Shown: positions 7,703-17,784, numbered from the stretch's first letter. The stretch is DNA of 64,000 nt from Limnobacter parvus (GCF_024623725.1 NZ_JANKHG010000017.1:473265-537264); one strand, 5' to 3'. The notes: generated by a model from the letters alone, not told the origin. Program-made: numbers and translations.

Positions 7703-10123
7703 ATGACAATCGCCTTTCGAGCAGTTCTGTTGCAGCTTGCGCTTATGTGTGTCGGCTTGGGGAATGCGCCCCCTGCACACGCGCTGTCGCTGCCCGCACA
7801 GGGCCAGATGAATGCGTTCGGCATATTGGTAGATGCACCACTGGAAAAAGCTTACAGCACCTTTGTGGCTGGTGACGCAGATGCAGCCCTTGCGGCTTTA
7901 AACGAATCCAGCGAGACAGACACTGCTCATCGAAAATGGTTTGGGCAACTGCTTCGTGCTGAAGTTTTTATGCAAATGGGACGTGCTTCGGATGCACTCG
8001 ATATTTTGGAGCAAACGGCAAAGTCTGAAGTTCAACTTTTTGGAACTGCGCTGTTGTCGCAAGCCATTCAAGGTGAAGCCCGGATCAAGTTAGAGGATTA
8101 CGGACAAGCCAGCCAACAATTTAGCGCTGTGGCTCAGGCCCTCGAAAACTGGGACTTGCCGACCAGCTACAGGGAAACGCCCAATGTGCCCTGGCTTTCG
8201 CATCGCAGTCATGCGCAAGCCAGGGCCTATTCCGGCTTGGCCAATTTGGCACTGCGCAATGCCCAGTTTGATTTGGCCAAAGATTGGTCAAATAGGGCAG
8301 AAGCCGTGTATTCGACTATTCATGACTTGGCGGTCAGCAGCCAATACCAACGGTATTTCAAAGTACACGTCGACAATCAGTTGGGTCGTGCGAACAACCT
8401 GACTGTTCTTGCTGCCAGCACGGCGGTTCAAGAGCCAAATTCACAACTGGCTTCGCAAAACTTTCAAAATGCTGAACAGCTTTATCTGGCAGCTGGTAAC
8501 CCACCCGGCTTGGCCAACAGCTTGGCCATGCAGGCTTATGTGGCCTTTGAAACCAGGCAGTATGAAACAGCAATTCGAATGGGCAATTTGTCTGTTCAGC
8601 TTGCCAATCATTTGAATTTGCCTGATTTAATTTGGCGCGCGCAGTTACTGTTGGGCAAGGCTTATTTAAAAACCGGACAAATGGATCTGGCTGAAAATGC
8701 TTTTCGAGGCGCACAAGCCGCGGTGGATTTGGTCAACGGCAGCCTGGCGAGTGACCGTTCCAAGCAACAATTTGGCGTAGGGAAGTCAGAAATCCTAGCA
8801 CACCTGGTCGACTTTGATGTGCTTGCCAATAACACTGCCCAACTGTTCGAAGATGCCGAACGTGGTCGCGCGCGTGCCTTCGTGGATTTGCTCACTGACG
8901 CAGAACTAACTTTGAGCGATGACCTGCAAACCAACCAAATGGTTCGAAGTCTGGACGTGCAAATTCGAAAGCTGCGTTTGCAGCATAGCCTGCAGAAGCG
9001 ATCGGAAAGCCGTCTTCCAATTGCAGCCGAAATTCAATCACTGCTGACCCAGCGAAGCGCCTTGATGGACAAGTTAAGCGCGATCAACACCGAATGGTCA
9101 GCGGCCTACAGTGTTCGATACGCCACGCTTGCACAGGTGCAAGCAAGGCTGGCCCCAGATGAAATGTTGGTGTATGCCGTGTCGGGGCGTAATGCAGACG
9201 ATATTTATTTGATGTTTGTGCAACGCGCCAAGTCATCGATTAAACACCTGCCCAAAGGTCACTTGACCTTGAACAGCGCTTTGCTCGACTTCACCGACGC
9301 AATCGCTTTGGGTAACAGTGATTTGCAAGCCAAATCGCTCAAGCAGATAAAAGCCGCGCTTGAACTTGAAGCTTGGCCCAAAGCAAGCAAATTCTACGTG
9401 GTACCCAATAAGCAACTGCATTTTGTTCCGTGGTTTGGATTGGAATTGGGTCAATGGGTGTCGGTGTTACCCAATGGCAGTTGGCTGTTGCGTCAGGGAA
9501 GGAAGACTGAATTAGCACCCACCTACTTGGTGGTCGGTGATCCCGATTTTGCGGGTGAATTGCCCCAATTGCCGGGTGCACGCAGCGAGGTCACACGGAT
9601 TTCTCAGCAATATCGGGTCAATCCATTGATGGGCAGACAGGCCACTGCGGCGGCAATTGTTGCGCAAGCTCAGAAAAAGTTGAGCGTTCTGCATTTGGCC
9701 ACGCACGGCGTGTTTGATTATCGAAATCCATTGCAATCTGCCCTGTATTTCAGTGGTGAGGCGGGCAAGGGCGGCGCGCAGCCAATGACTGCTGAAGACA
9801 TTTTTAAACGACCCGTACGTGCCGACCTGGTGGTGTTGTCCGCCTGTGAAACTGGCGTGGGTCAAGTGTTGGAAGACAATGATATTTTGGGTTTGCAACG
9901 AAGTTTTTACATGAACGGTGCGAATCAGGTGGTCAATACCCTATGGCCCGTGTCTGATCAGGGCGTGCGAGACTTCATGGCTGTGTTTCATTCCAACCTT
10001 TCACGTGGCGTCGGTGTGGCTTTAAGCCGGGCTGTTCAAGCCAGCAAGAAAGCGGGGCAGCCACCAGCTGTGTACGCGGCATTTGTATTGAACGGATACA
10101 CGCTGCACTCGGTGGCACCTTGA
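7703..10123 (+). CDS. Exported TPR-CHAT domain protein
   Basis: An 806-residue protein with a Sec signal peptide (likely cut after AHA at residue 27), a long helical repeat region of TPR character (~50-400) and a C-terminal CHAT domain (~530-800). CHAT domains are caspase-like cysteine protease folds. The His (H668 in LATHG) and Cys (C715 in SACETG) of the dyad are both present, so it may be an active peptidase acting outside the cytoplasm. It is the first gene of a tightly overlapping unit with the CHASE2 cyclase (4-nt overlap) and an exported unknown. The target is unknown. Confidence 0.88.
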   Translation: MTIAFRAVLLQLALMCVGLGNAPPAHALSLPAQGQMNAFGILVDAPLEKAYSTFVAGDADAALAALNESSETDTAHRKWFGQLLRAEVFMQMGRASDALDILEQTAKSEVQLFGTALLSQAIQGEARIKLEDYGQASQQFSAVAQALENWDLPTSYRETPNVPWLSHRSHAQARAYSGLANLALRNAQFDLAKDWSNRAEAVYSTIHDLAVSSQYQRYFKVHVDNQLGRANNLTVLAASTAVQEPNSQLASQNFQNAEQLYLAAGNPPGLANSLAMQAYVAFETRQYETAIRMGNLSVQLANHLNLPDLIWRAQLLLGKAYLKTGQMDLAENAFRGAQAAVDLVNGSLASDRSKQQFGVGKSEILAHLVDFDVLANNTAQLFEDAERGRARAFVDLLTDAELTLSDDLQTNQMVRSLDVQIRKLRLQHSLQKRSESRLPIAAEIQSLLTQRSALMDKLSAINTEWSAAYSVRYATLAQVQARLAPDEMLVYAVSGRNADDIYLMFVQRAKSSIKHLPKGHLTLNSALLDFTDAIALGNSDLQAKSLKQIKAALELEAWPKASKFYVVPNKQLHFVPWFGLELGQWVSVLPNGSWLLRQGRKTELAPTYLVVGDPDFAGELPQLPGARSEVTRISQQYRVNPLMGRQATAAAIVAQAQKKLSVLHLATHGVFDYRNPLQSALYFSGEAGKGGAQPMTAEDIFKRPVRADLVVLSACETGVGQVLEDNDILGLQRSFYMNGANQVVNTLWPVSDQGVRDFMAVFHSNLSRGVGVALSRAVQASKKAGQPPAVYAAFVLNGYTLHSVAP

Positions 10124-12066
10124 GGCTGGTAAACGCTCAAACTGTTGGTGCGGCGCTTTTGTCTTTGATATTGGCCAGTGCATGCTGGTTCGCGTCCGCC
10201 TATTTTTCCCCATTGGCGCAGGTCGAGAACTGGCTGCTTGACGTGCGTGTTGCGGCGTTGGCACCCATGAGATCGAAGGCCAGTGACATTGTGATTGTTG
10301 GAATTACCGAAGACACCTTGGCCAACCTGACTTACCGCCAACCTGTGGATCGCGGTTTGCTGGCCGATGTGCTTGAACGCGTCGACAATGCCGGCGCTTT
10401 GGTGATTGGTCTTGATGTGTTGCTTGATCAAGCCACTGAGCCTGAAAAAGACCAGCGCTTGAAAGAGGTGATTCTCCAACTGGATACACCGCTGTTTGCC
10501 GCATACGCCACCCTTCAAGACAATTTAACTGAGTCTCAGCAGGCCTATTTGAATGCATTTGTTCCCGAGGGTAAACGTGCCTTGGTGAACTTGCGACGCG
10601 ATTCAATCGATGGTGTGGTGCGTTCTGTGTTGGCACAAAACTCAACTGGCTTGTCTGGCCTTGCCAATGCTTTGGCGAACAGTTCTCGCAGCATTGAAAT
10701 TTTGTCGCTTCAGCGCGATGCAACGGGTTCACTTGCCGCATTCCCGATTTATCCAGCGCACAACGTGGCCAGTTTGCCCGACGAATGGTTTGCCGGAAAA
10801 AAAGTGTTGATTGGTGCAAGCCTGCCCATGCAAGACCGTTACCCCACCTCATTTCAAGCCTTGCTGGGTTTGAAAGAGGGTACACGGCCTGGTGTGGAAA
10901 TACATGCCCATGCCATGTCAAATTTGATGAACAACACCGATTATCGCCGGCTCGAATTTGCAGGCCATTTGCCGGCTTTGTTCGTACTTGCCATGTTGGC
11001 ATTGTTGGTGGGGCGAAGCGATTGGCATTGGGTGCTCAAGTTCATTACGATCTTGATGCCATTGACTGTGTTTTGGGCAGCAGGGCATTTTCTGATGCTG
11101 CAAGTGCAACTGATAACGCTTGTGATCACCCCGCTGATGTGTACTTTGTTGGCGGCATCGGTAGGGGTTGCTATTGCAAGCCGGCAACACCGCATCCAAA
11201 AGCTGTTTATTCGCAATGCGATGTCACATTATGTAGCCCCGGAAATAGTAAGTGATTTGCAAAAGCATCCGGAAAAGTTGCGGTTGGGTGGGCAGCGTCG
11301 GCAACTCACCATGATTTTTACAGACATTGCTGGTTTCACAAGTTTGTCTGAACGGGTAGAGCCCGCGCTACTTTTAAACACCTTGAACCTATATCTTCAC
11401 GGCATGAGCGAAATTATTGCCAAGCACCATGGCATTGTCGACAAATTCATCGGCGATGCAGTAGTGGCCTTGTTTAATGCGCCGTTGAATGTACCTGACC
11501 ATGCCAGGCACGCCGTGCAGTGCGCGATTGAGCTGGACGTTTTTGCACAGCAATTCATGTCAACCGCACAGGCTCAAGGCCTGCACTGGGGCGAAACCCG
11601 AGTTGGCGTGCACACCGGCGATGTGACCGTAGGCAATATGGGTGGTAAAAACAGGTTTGACTACACTGCGGTGGGAGACGCCATGAACACGGCTGCGCGG
11701 CTGGAGGGTTTGAACAAATACTTGCACACCCGTGTGTGTGTGGGCGAAACCACGGTGCATGAAATTGATGAGAAAGTTCGTTTTGAATTGGGACTTTGTG
11801 AAGTGGCAAAGGTGGTGTTGAAAGGCAAAACAAATGCATTGCGGGTATTTACTACGATTCCATGCACTGACTCAACCGCTCGGGAAGAGGTGGCCAATTA
11901 TGAAATCGCCATGTGCGCACTGCGCGCTGGCGATACCCAGACCGCAGTGAATTTGTTTGAAACCATGAAAGCAGATCAAACCGAGCTGGCCAAGCTGGTG
12001 CTATTTCAGCGAACTCGGCTTTCGGCAGCCTTGGCACACTCGCCCATTGTTCTTGAGGACAAATGA
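10120..12066 (+). CDS. CHASE2-domain adenylate/guanylate cyclase
   Basis: A 648-residue membrane receptor cyclase. It has one N-terminal helix, a periplasmic CHASE2 sensor (~35-270), a cluster of about three membrane helices (~285-365) and a class III cyclase domain (~390-580). The two metal-binding aspartates are D402 (in IFTDIAGF) and D446 (in FIGDAVVA), so it should be active. The start is a TTG whose TTGA overlaps the CHAT stop, indicating coupled translation. It likely converts a periplasmic signal, perhaps from the CHAT partner, into cAMP; that link is inference. Confidence 0.88.
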   Translation: MRLVNAQTVGAALLSLILASACWFASAYFSPLAQVENWLLDVRVAALAPMRSKASDIVIVGITEDTLANLTYRQPVDRGLLADVLERVDNAGALVIGLDVLLDQATEPEKDQRLKEVILQLDTPLFAAYATLQDNLTESQQAYLNAFVPEGKRALVNLRRDSIDGVVRSVLAQNSTGLSGLANALANSSRSIEILSLQRDATGSLAAFPIYPAHNVASLPDEWFAGKKVLIGASLPMQDRYPTSFQALLGLKEGTRPGVEIHAHAMSNLMNNTDYRRLEFAGHLPALFVLAMLALLVGRSDWHWVLKFITILMPLTVFWAAGHFLMLQVQLITLVITPLMCTLLAASVGVAIASRQHRIQKLFIRNAMSHYVAPEIVSDLQKHPEKLRLGGQRRQLTMIFTDIAGFTSLSERVEPALLLNTLNLYLHGMSEIIAKHHGIVDKFIGDAVVALFNAPLNVPDHARHAVQCAIELDVFAQQFMSTAQAQGLHWGETRVGVHTGDVTVGNMGGKNRFDYTAVGDAMNTAARLEGLNKYLHTRVCVGETTVHEIDEKVRFELGLCEVAKVVLKGKTNALRVFTTIPCTDSTAREEVANYEIAMCALRAGDTQTAVNLFETMKADQTELAKLVLFQRTRLSAALAHSPIVLEDK

Positions 12067-12824
12067 AAATGCTAAAAACGGGCTTGCGCGGTTTTCTTGG
12101 GGTGGCTTTTGGCTTCATATGTTTGTTGTTCCAGCCTGTTGCATGGGGCATGCAGGCAGTGGTGCTTGAATCGAATGTGAAAGCCCTACCTGCAGGAACC
12201 CTATTGCAGGCTGATGCTGTGCTTAGCGTAGCAAAATCCGGGGTTGTTACTGTGGTGGCGGAAAACGGCAGCATGAAAACCATACGTGGGCCTTATCGCG
12301 GCGCATGGTTGCTGGCCAGCGAATCGATTGACGGTTTGGCAGATGTTAAAGCAGCGTTGGGGCGACTTTTGACCGCCCGCAGCGAGGACACCAGCACCTT
12401 GGGCACAGTGCGCCGGCTGGGGTCATCCACCGAGTGGCTTCCCGCCCATGCGAAGCAGGGCTGGAATGTGGTGTCTGCAGAGCATGAGGGTGTGCAGTGC
12501 ATTGTGCCCAGTCAGCGGGTGCAATTACTTCGGCAAAACTCCCAAGGAGCGGAGTTGGCAGCGCTTAGAAAAGCCGATTCAACGTATCAGCCGATTCATT
12601 GGTCTGAAAACGCAGCCTTTGCGGTTTGGCCTGACAGTGTGCCGATCCAAAGCGAGGACATTTACTTGCTAAGACGAACTGGCAGCAGCATTCCGTACAG
12701 GCTACAAATCATCGAGCTGGCACCCGGATTTGCGCAGTCTGCGCCTGTTTACCAGCTTGCCACGCTGCTTGCTCATCGATGTGTTGTACAGGCAACCTTG
12801 CTTAAGCATGCTGAAAATTTATAG
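12063..12824 (+). CDS. Exported protein of unknown function
   Basis: A 253-residue protein with a Sec signal peptide (hydrophobic residues ~8-25, cut probably after VAWG or MQA). Its ATGA overlaps the cyclase stop. I recognise no family with certainty. The segment around residues 50-80 (VLSVAKSG, KTIRGPYRGAW) resembles the small beta domain of FecR-like proteins that often sit beside CHASE2 cyclases, but this is a weak likeness. Third member of the CHAT-cyclase unit; its 3' end overlaps pxpB by 17 nt. Confidence 0.6.
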   Translation: MKMLKTGLRGFLGVAFGFICLLFQPVAWGMQAVVLESNVKALPAGTLLQADAVLSVAKSGVVTVVAENGSMKTIRGPYRGAWLLASESIDGLADVKAALGRLLTARSEDTSTLGTVRRLGSSTEWLPAHAKQGWNVVSAEHEGVQCIVPSQRVQLLRQNSQGAELAALRKADSTYQPIHWSENAAFAVWPDSVPIQSEDIYLLRRTGSSIPYRLQIIELAPGFAQSAPVYQLATLLAHRCVVQATLLKHAENL

Positions 12825-13500
12825 TGTTTCCGACAGAGCCATTCAAATCGACTGGCCCATGACTTCCTCCAATGTTCCTTCCTCAGGGCAATTGGCAACC
12901 TTCCCGCAAGCCTTGGTCAAGCATGGTGGTAGCAAACATTGGCCTGAATTTCAAATAGTGCAGGCGGACTGTTCCGTGTCCATTGTTTTCGCAAAACCTC
13001 CGGGTGGCCCGTTCAGCATTTGGGACATAGTTCTTCAGCTTGAATCATCGCTTGGAATGTTGAACACCAGGGCCACTAAACGAATTCTTAACGCGCGGCG
13101 CCATGTGGTTGAGGTAAATTATGGTGGACCGGCAGGGCAAGATCTTCAATGGCTGGCTGAGCAAACAGGCTTGGGTATTGAAGGCGTAATCGACCTGCAC
13201 TGCAGTTCGGTGTACACCGTTGAATTTTTGGGTTTTCTGCCCGGTTTTGCCTACCTTAGCGGTTTGCCCAAAGCGCTGCATTTTCCACGGCGCAGCAGCC
13301 CGCGTTCGCGAGTACCCGCAGGCACCTTGGCCATTGGCGCGCACTATTGCGCGGTTTACCCTTGGGAAAGCCCGGGTGGCTGGCATTTGCTGGGCCATGT
13401 CGAGCAGGTGTTGTTTAACCCCGATCACACTGACGCACAGGGGCAGTCGCTTTTCAAGGCGGGCGACACCGTTCAATTTGTACGGGCCCAATATGCTTAA
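12808..13500 (+). CDS. pxpB: 5-oxoprolinase subunit PxpB (KipI family)
   Basis: A 230-residue KipI/allophanate-hydrolase-subunit-1 family protein. Typical motifs are VEVNYGG and the FLPGFAYLSGLP segment, followed by RVPAGTLAIG and ESPGGWHLLG. With PxpC and PxpA it forms the prokaryotic ATP-dependent 5-oxoprolinase that recycles 5-oxoproline (pyroglutamate) to glutamate. The ATG at 12808 starts 17 nt inside the previous gene, and its stop overlaps pxpC. Order B-C-A with all three genes supports the oxoprolinase assignment over urea carboxylase-linked homologues. Confidence 0.92.
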   Translation: MLKIYSVSDRAIQIDWPMTSSNVPSSGQLATFPQALVKHGGSKHWPEFQIVQADCSVSIVFAKPPGGPFSIWDIVLQLESSLGMLNTRATKRILNARRHVVEVNYGGPAGQDLQWLAEQTGLGIEGVIDLHCSSVYTVEFLGFLPGFAYLSGLPKALHFPRRSSPRSRVPAGTLAIGAHYCAVYPWESPGGWHLLGHVEQVLFNPDHTDAQGQSLFKAGDTVQFVRAQYA

Positions 13501-14467
13501 ACTTGTTAAGGCACAGGGTCAGGGAATTGTTAGCGACAAAGGGCGTTGGGGTTACCAGTATCAGGGTGTTCCTGTTGGCGGAGTGCTTGATGAATTCTCA
13601 TTTGCTGTAGGCAATCTGGCGCTTGGAAATCCTGAGAATGCCGCCTGTTTGGAACTGATGGGGCAGTTCGATTTTGTGTGCGGCAAGCCCTGCCAGGTGT
13701 TTTTGGCCAACCGTGGTGCGCAAGCTCTGTTGAACAACAAACCGGTATTGGGCGGCCGTGTACTTAAGTTGCAGGAAGGTGATTTACTGCGCACCAAACC
13801 TCCATGGCTTGGGTTCTGGAATATGTTGTGCGTGCAGGGCGGTGTGAATGTGCCCCTTGTCATGGGATCTCGCAGCACCTGTCTGCCCGCAGGTTTTGGT
13901 GGGTATCTTGGCCGTGCCTTGCAGGTTGGCGATGAAATTCACGCTGGCGACAAATTCACTGCCACACTTGTATCGGAAGTTCGGTTGGGTTTGCCGACTG
14001 CATCGTTGGATCCAACAAAATGTTTGCAGGTTCGATGCTTGGCAGGTCCTGAATTTGATGCACTTACGGAAGAATCGAAACAGGTTTTTGTCAGTCAGGC
14101 TTTTATGCTGGGCCAACAAAGCAGCCGCATGGCTTATCGACTTGAAAGTGCTGGGTCGGTTTTAAGCATGAAACATCCTTTGTCACTGCGAAGCAATGCA
14201 GTACACCCTGGCATGGTGCAACTGCCACCCAGTGGGCAACCGATTGTGCTGCTTTCGGATGCACAGGTTACCGGCGGCTACCCACGCATTGCCAGTGTGT
14301 TGGCCAGCGAGCTTTGGAAGTTTGCACACCTGGGGGGTGGCCAGGGCGTACACTGGGTGTTGGTTGATGCTGCACAGGCCACACGCTTGCAGCTACAGCA
14401 CGAGCAAGAAACAAGGCGGTACCACCATGCTATCGAATCAAACAATTCCGAAAACTATGTTGATTAA
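13493..14467 (+). CDS. pxpC: 5-oxoprolinase subunit PxpC
   Basis: A 324-residue allophanate-hydrolase-subunit-2 family protein. Diagnostic segments are the GRWGYQYQGVPVGGVLDEFS region near the N terminus and the QVTGGYPRIA motif near the C terminus. It pairs with PxpB to handle ATP-dependent ring opening of 5-oxoproline. The ATG at 13493 overlaps the pxpB stop by 8 nt; its own end overlaps the pxpA start by 41 nt if pxpA begins at 14427. Confidence 0.92.
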   Translation: MLKLVKAQGQGIVSDKGRWGYQYQGVPVGGVLDEFSFAVGNLALGNPENAACLELMGQFDFVCGKPCQVFLANRGAQALLNNKPVLGGRVLKLQEGDLLRTKPPWLGFWNMLCVQGGVNVPLVMGSRSTCLPAGFGGYLGRALQVGDEIHAGDKFTATLVSEVRLGLPTASLDPTKCLQVRCLAGPEFDALTEESKQVFVSQAFMLGQQSSRMAYRLESAGSVLSMKHPLSLRSNAVHPGMVQLPPSGQPIVLLSDAQVTGGYPRIASVLASELWKFAHLGGGQGVHWVLVDAAQATRLQLQHEQETRRYHHAIESNNSENYVD

Positions 14468-15191
14468 TGCCGATTTGGGCGAAGGTTGCGCGAACGACGA
14501 ATCATTGTTCGCACTTGTTGATTGGGCAAATATTGCCTGCGGTGGGCATGCTGGCGATGAAAGCAGCATTCGCAAAGCCTGTGAACTTGCACTTGAACAC
14601 GGCGTGCAAGTGGGGGCGCACCCCAGCTATCCAGACCGTGCAGGTTTTGGTCGCAACAAGCCTCAAATTGAACGTGTTCAATTGTTGGATGAACTGGAAC
14701 GGCAAATGGATTTATTTGAAAACATCGCTGCGCAATTTGGCTGCCGCACTGCGCATTTCAAGCCCCATGGCCAGTTGTACAATGACGCGGCTTTTTTGCA
14801 GGCCGAGGCGGATCTTGTCATTCATCTGGCGAAAGCTTATCCGCACTTGAAGTTGGTGGCCTTGGCCCAAAGCCCGTTGGTAGATTTGGCACGTGCGGCC
14901 GGTGTTGTTGTGGTTGAAGAAGCCTTTCCCGACCGGGTTTACCTGCCCAATGGGGCCTTGGCCCCACGAAGCGAAGCAGGTGCGCTGATAGAAGCACCAC
15001 AACAGGTGAAGGCTCAAGCGCTATCAATCATTCGAAAAGGCCCTTTGATCTGCTTGGGTGGTTCAAGCCGGGTGGTAATGGCGCAAACGCTTTGTGTTCA
15101 TGGCGACACCCCCCAAGCCCTTGCCAATGCGCAGGCTGTGCGTGAAGCGGTCACCGAACACGATCAAGACGCGTTCAGCGGCGCAGACTAA
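14427..15191 (+). CDS. pxpA: 5-oxoprolinase subunit PxpA (LamB/YcsF family)
   Basis: A 254-residue LamB/YcsF family protein with the DLGEGC start motif, ANIACGGHAGD, GAHPSYPDR and FKPHGQLYN. These surround the putative metal/active site of the catalytic subunit. The ATG at 14427 has AAGGCGG 7 nt upstream; the ATG at 14457 would give the N terminus most like E. coli PxpA and is the alternative. Last gene of pxpBCA, ending 10 nt from a convergent gene. Confidence 0.92.
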   Translation: MLSNQTIPKTMLINADLGEGCANDESLFALVDWANIACGGHAGDESSIRKACELALEHGVQVGAHPSYPDRAGFGRNKPQIERVQLLDELERQMDLFENIAAQFGCRTAHFKPHGQLYNDAAFLQAEADLVIHLAKAYPHLKLVALAQSPLVDLARAAGVVVVEEAFPDRVYLPNGALAPRSEAGALIEAPQQVKAQALSIIRKGPLICLGGSSRVVMAQTLCVHGDTPQALANAQAVREAVTEHDQDAFSGAD

Positions 15192-15201
15192 TTAAGCTCA
15201 T

Positions 15202-15642
15202 TTACTTGGGACCGATTTCCTTTATCGGCAGTCCAATGTGAGCAGGCATGCCCACGGTTGGCACAAAGCGAACGTCCAGTGCAGCCAATCCATGTTTCGC
15301 ACGGGCCTGGTTGCAACGTGGGTTCAGTTCGCCTTGCGCATCAAATACATCGTATTCACGGCAGGGCGATGGGCGGTTTTCATATACGGTACAGGTGACC
15401 GACTCTCCAATGTTGCCAGCAAGGGCAATACAGCGCGGTTTGCTTTGCGAAGTACCTTTCATGCAACTGCGGTAGAGGTTCATTTGCTCTGTCATCTCAA
15501 CAGGCACAGTGCCACCTTCTGCAGCCGTGGTTTCGCCCCAATAAAAGCTGATTCGAAAAGTCGAGCAGCAAACGCCGCAACTTTGGCAAAGGGCTTCAAC
15601 ACCTTGGCCATCAACAATGACAGTGGTTGGATTTGACTGCAA
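15202..15642 (-). CDS. YkgJ-type cysteine cluster protein
   Basis: A 146-residue protein of the YkgJ/UPF0153 zinc- or iron-chelating family. Cysteines are arranged as CQSCGVCC near residues 19-26 with further conserved Cys in RPSPCREYD and NPRCNQAR. It starts at a TTG with GAGG 5 nt upstream. Single gene, convergent with pxpA. The family role is poorly defined; metal binding is the only safe statement. Confidence 0.82.
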   Translation of the reverse strand: MQSNPTTVIVDGQGVEALCQSCGVCCSTFRISFYWGETTAAEGGTVPVEMTEQMNLYRSCMKGTSQSKPRCIALAGNIGESVTCTVYENRPSPCREYDVFDAQGELNPRCNQARAKHGLAALDVRFVPTVGMPAHIGLPIKEIGPK

Positions 15643-15822
15643 TTGAACCTCGGGAAAGAACAGCCATCAGGGGAGTTGCGCGAATATATTCCCAGCCCTG
15701 AGGCAAAGCAAGCACTATTTTCAAGACCCGTCGTTTCGAAGAAACAAGCTTTTTGTAAGGTCCTGAGGCTACAATAGGGAAAACCATTATAAAAACCATT
15801 TTGCCAAGCGAGTGGAGAGACT

Positions 15823-17784
15823 GTGAATCGACCGAATGCCGCGCCTGCGGCCGATTTGGGGGCTGGCGCCCCTGAAGCAAGCCAGGCGAACACCAGCCCG
15901 TCTGGGCAAATGCTGGACTACATCAAGCAGCGCCTTATCAAACATGCTCCCTTCAGTGAAATACCACTTCGCGACCTGGACTGTTTGCTAGAAGGGTGTG
16001 CCGAAACCTATTTTGCCCCCAATGAAGTTATTGTTCGGCCCGAAGATGGTCCCCCGCCTTTTTTGTATTATGTGGAAAAGGGCTCTACCGTTGGGCGAAA
16101 GGGCTTGGCTGATTTGTCTTCCACCGGGTTTCAGTACGAAGCTGGCGAAATGTTTCCCGTGAATGCCTTTTTGGCCAAGCGCGCAGTTACAGCCACCTAC
16201 AGCGCTCGGGAAGACACCTTTTGCCTGATGTTCACCTTTGATTCCGTGCAAGCTCTGGCCCGCAAAAGCCCGGTTTTTTCTGATTACCTGACGCGCCGCA
16301 CCATGCAGTTTTTGGACTTGTCCAGAAAAGCAATTCAAATGGCTTATTCGTCGCAAACACTGGCTGAACAAACGCTAGAGAAACCGCTGCGCGATGTGTG
16401 CCGTCACGAGCCCTTTTCGTGCTCAGCCAGCACCCCGTTGAAGCAGGTGTTGGAAGTGATGCACGAGCACCGAATTGGCTCGATGATTGTGGTGGATGAT
16501 CAAATGCATGTTGAAGGCATACTGACCCGTCAGGATGTGCTTTCGCGAATTGCCATGACCGAAAAGCCACTCAGTACCCTGATTTCAGAAGTGATGAATA
16601 CGCCCGTGCACACGCTGGATGAAAGCAGCACCGCGCAAGACGCCGCCCTTTTGATGTCGCGGTTTGGTATTCGCCATGTGCCGGTAACACGGAATGGGAA
16701 ACTCAGTGGAATTGTGTCTGAACGCGATATTTTCGCCATGCAGCGTTTGTCGCTTAAACAGATCAGCAGCAACATTCGTTCGGCACAAGACGCAGAAATG
16801 CTTAGGGCATGCGCCAATGATATTCGCAGCTTCGCAAAGAACTTGTTGGGTCAGGGCATTGCGGCCAAGCAGCTGACAGAGCTAATCAGCCATTTAAATG
16901 ATGTACTGACCGAACGAATTCTGGAGGTGGTGGGCAACCGAATGGGAATCAACGCCAGCAGCTATTGTTGGCTTAGTTTCGGGTCGGAAGGTCGATCAGA
17001 ACAAACCATTGCGACCGACCAGGACAATGGCTTGTTGTTCATCAGCGATCAGCCCGACGTGGACCGACCACGCTGGCTGGCCTTTGGCAAGGAAGTCAAC
17101 CAGACACTCGACCTGTGTGGCTATCCGCAGTGCAAGGGCAATATCATGGCCAGCAACCCAGAGTGCTGCATGACCGCGGCCGAATGGCTGAACAAATTTG
17201 CCAAGTGGATCGATGTAGCCACTCCGGAGAATCTGTTGCGTGTGAATATATTTTTTGACTTGCGCCCGCTGGCTGGCAACAAGGAATTGGCCCAACCTCT
17301 GCGGGACTACATTGTGACCCGAGCCAAGGAGTCGACAATTTTTCTGCGCTTGTTGGCTGAAAACATAATGCGGTTCCGCCCGCCCTTGAATTGGCACGGC
17401 AGCATTGATACCACTGAAATTGAAGACGTGCGTACGCTTGATTTGAAGAAGCATGGCACCGCCGTGTTTGTGGATGCAGCGCGGTTTTTCTCATTGGCGT
17501 TTGGTATTGATGAAGTAAACACCCGCCGCCGGTTTGAAGCTGTGGCCAAGCGTTTAAGTGTTGAAGCACAGCGACGCGACGCATGGGTCAGCGCTTTTGA
17601 ATTTTTACAGATGATGCGTTTGCGCATTCAGCTTGACGAAGGGGTGGCCGTGCCCAATCTGCCCGACCAACCGAACGTAGTGAATTATGATGTGCTGGAT
17701 AACATTGACCGTCGAATTCTGAAAGAATGTTTTCGAGTGGGACGGCGTTTGCAGCAGCGCATTGAGACGGAGCACATGCGTTGA
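15823..17784 (+). CDS. cNMP-binding / CBS / DUF294 nucleotidyltransferase-like regulator
   Basis: A 653-residue cytoplasmic signalling protein. Residues ~45-170 are a cyclic-nucleotide-binding-like domain, ~195-310 a CBS pair, ~345-480 a DUF294 nucleotidyltransferase-like domain (GSEGRSEQTIATDQDNGL carries the G-S and D-x-D features of GlnD-type enzymes) and ~500-645 a DUF294 C-terminal helical domain. The start is a GTG with GGAG just upstream. It overlaps the following exonuclease by 4 nt. It could read the cAMP made by the cyclase encoded 4 kb upstream, but nothing in the sequence proves this. Confidence 0.85.
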   Translation: MNRPNAAPAADLGAGAPEASQANTSPSGQMLDYIKQRLIKHAPFSEIPLRDLDCLLEGCAETYFAPNEVIVRPEDGPPPFLYYVEKGSTVGRKGLADLSSTGFQYEAGEMFPVNAFLAKRAVTATYSAREDTFCLMFTFDSVQALARKSPVFSDYLTRRTMQFLDLSRKAIQMAYSSQTLAEQTLEKPLRDVCRHEPFSCSASTPLKQVLEVMHEHRIGSMIVVDDQMHVEGILTRQDVLSRIAMTEKPLSTLISEVMNTPVHTLDESSTAQDAALLMSRFGIRHVPVTRNGKLSGIVSERDIFAMQRLSLKQISSNIRSAQDAEMLRACANDIRSFAKNLLGQGIAAKQLTELISHLNDVLTERILEVVGNRMGINASSYCWLSFGSEGRSEQTIATDQDNGLLFISDQPDVDRPRWLAFGKEVNQTLDLCGYPQCKGNIMASNPECCMTAAEWLNKFAKWIDVATPENLLRVNIFFDLRPLAGNKELAQPLRDYIVTRAKESTIFLRLLAENIMRFRPPLNWHGSIDTTEIEDVRTLDLKKHGTAVFVDAARFFSLAFGIDEVNTRRRFEAVAKRLSVEAQRRDAWVSAFEFLQMMRLRIQLDEGVAVPNLPDQPNVVNYDVLDNIDRRILKECFRVGRRLQQRIETEHMR

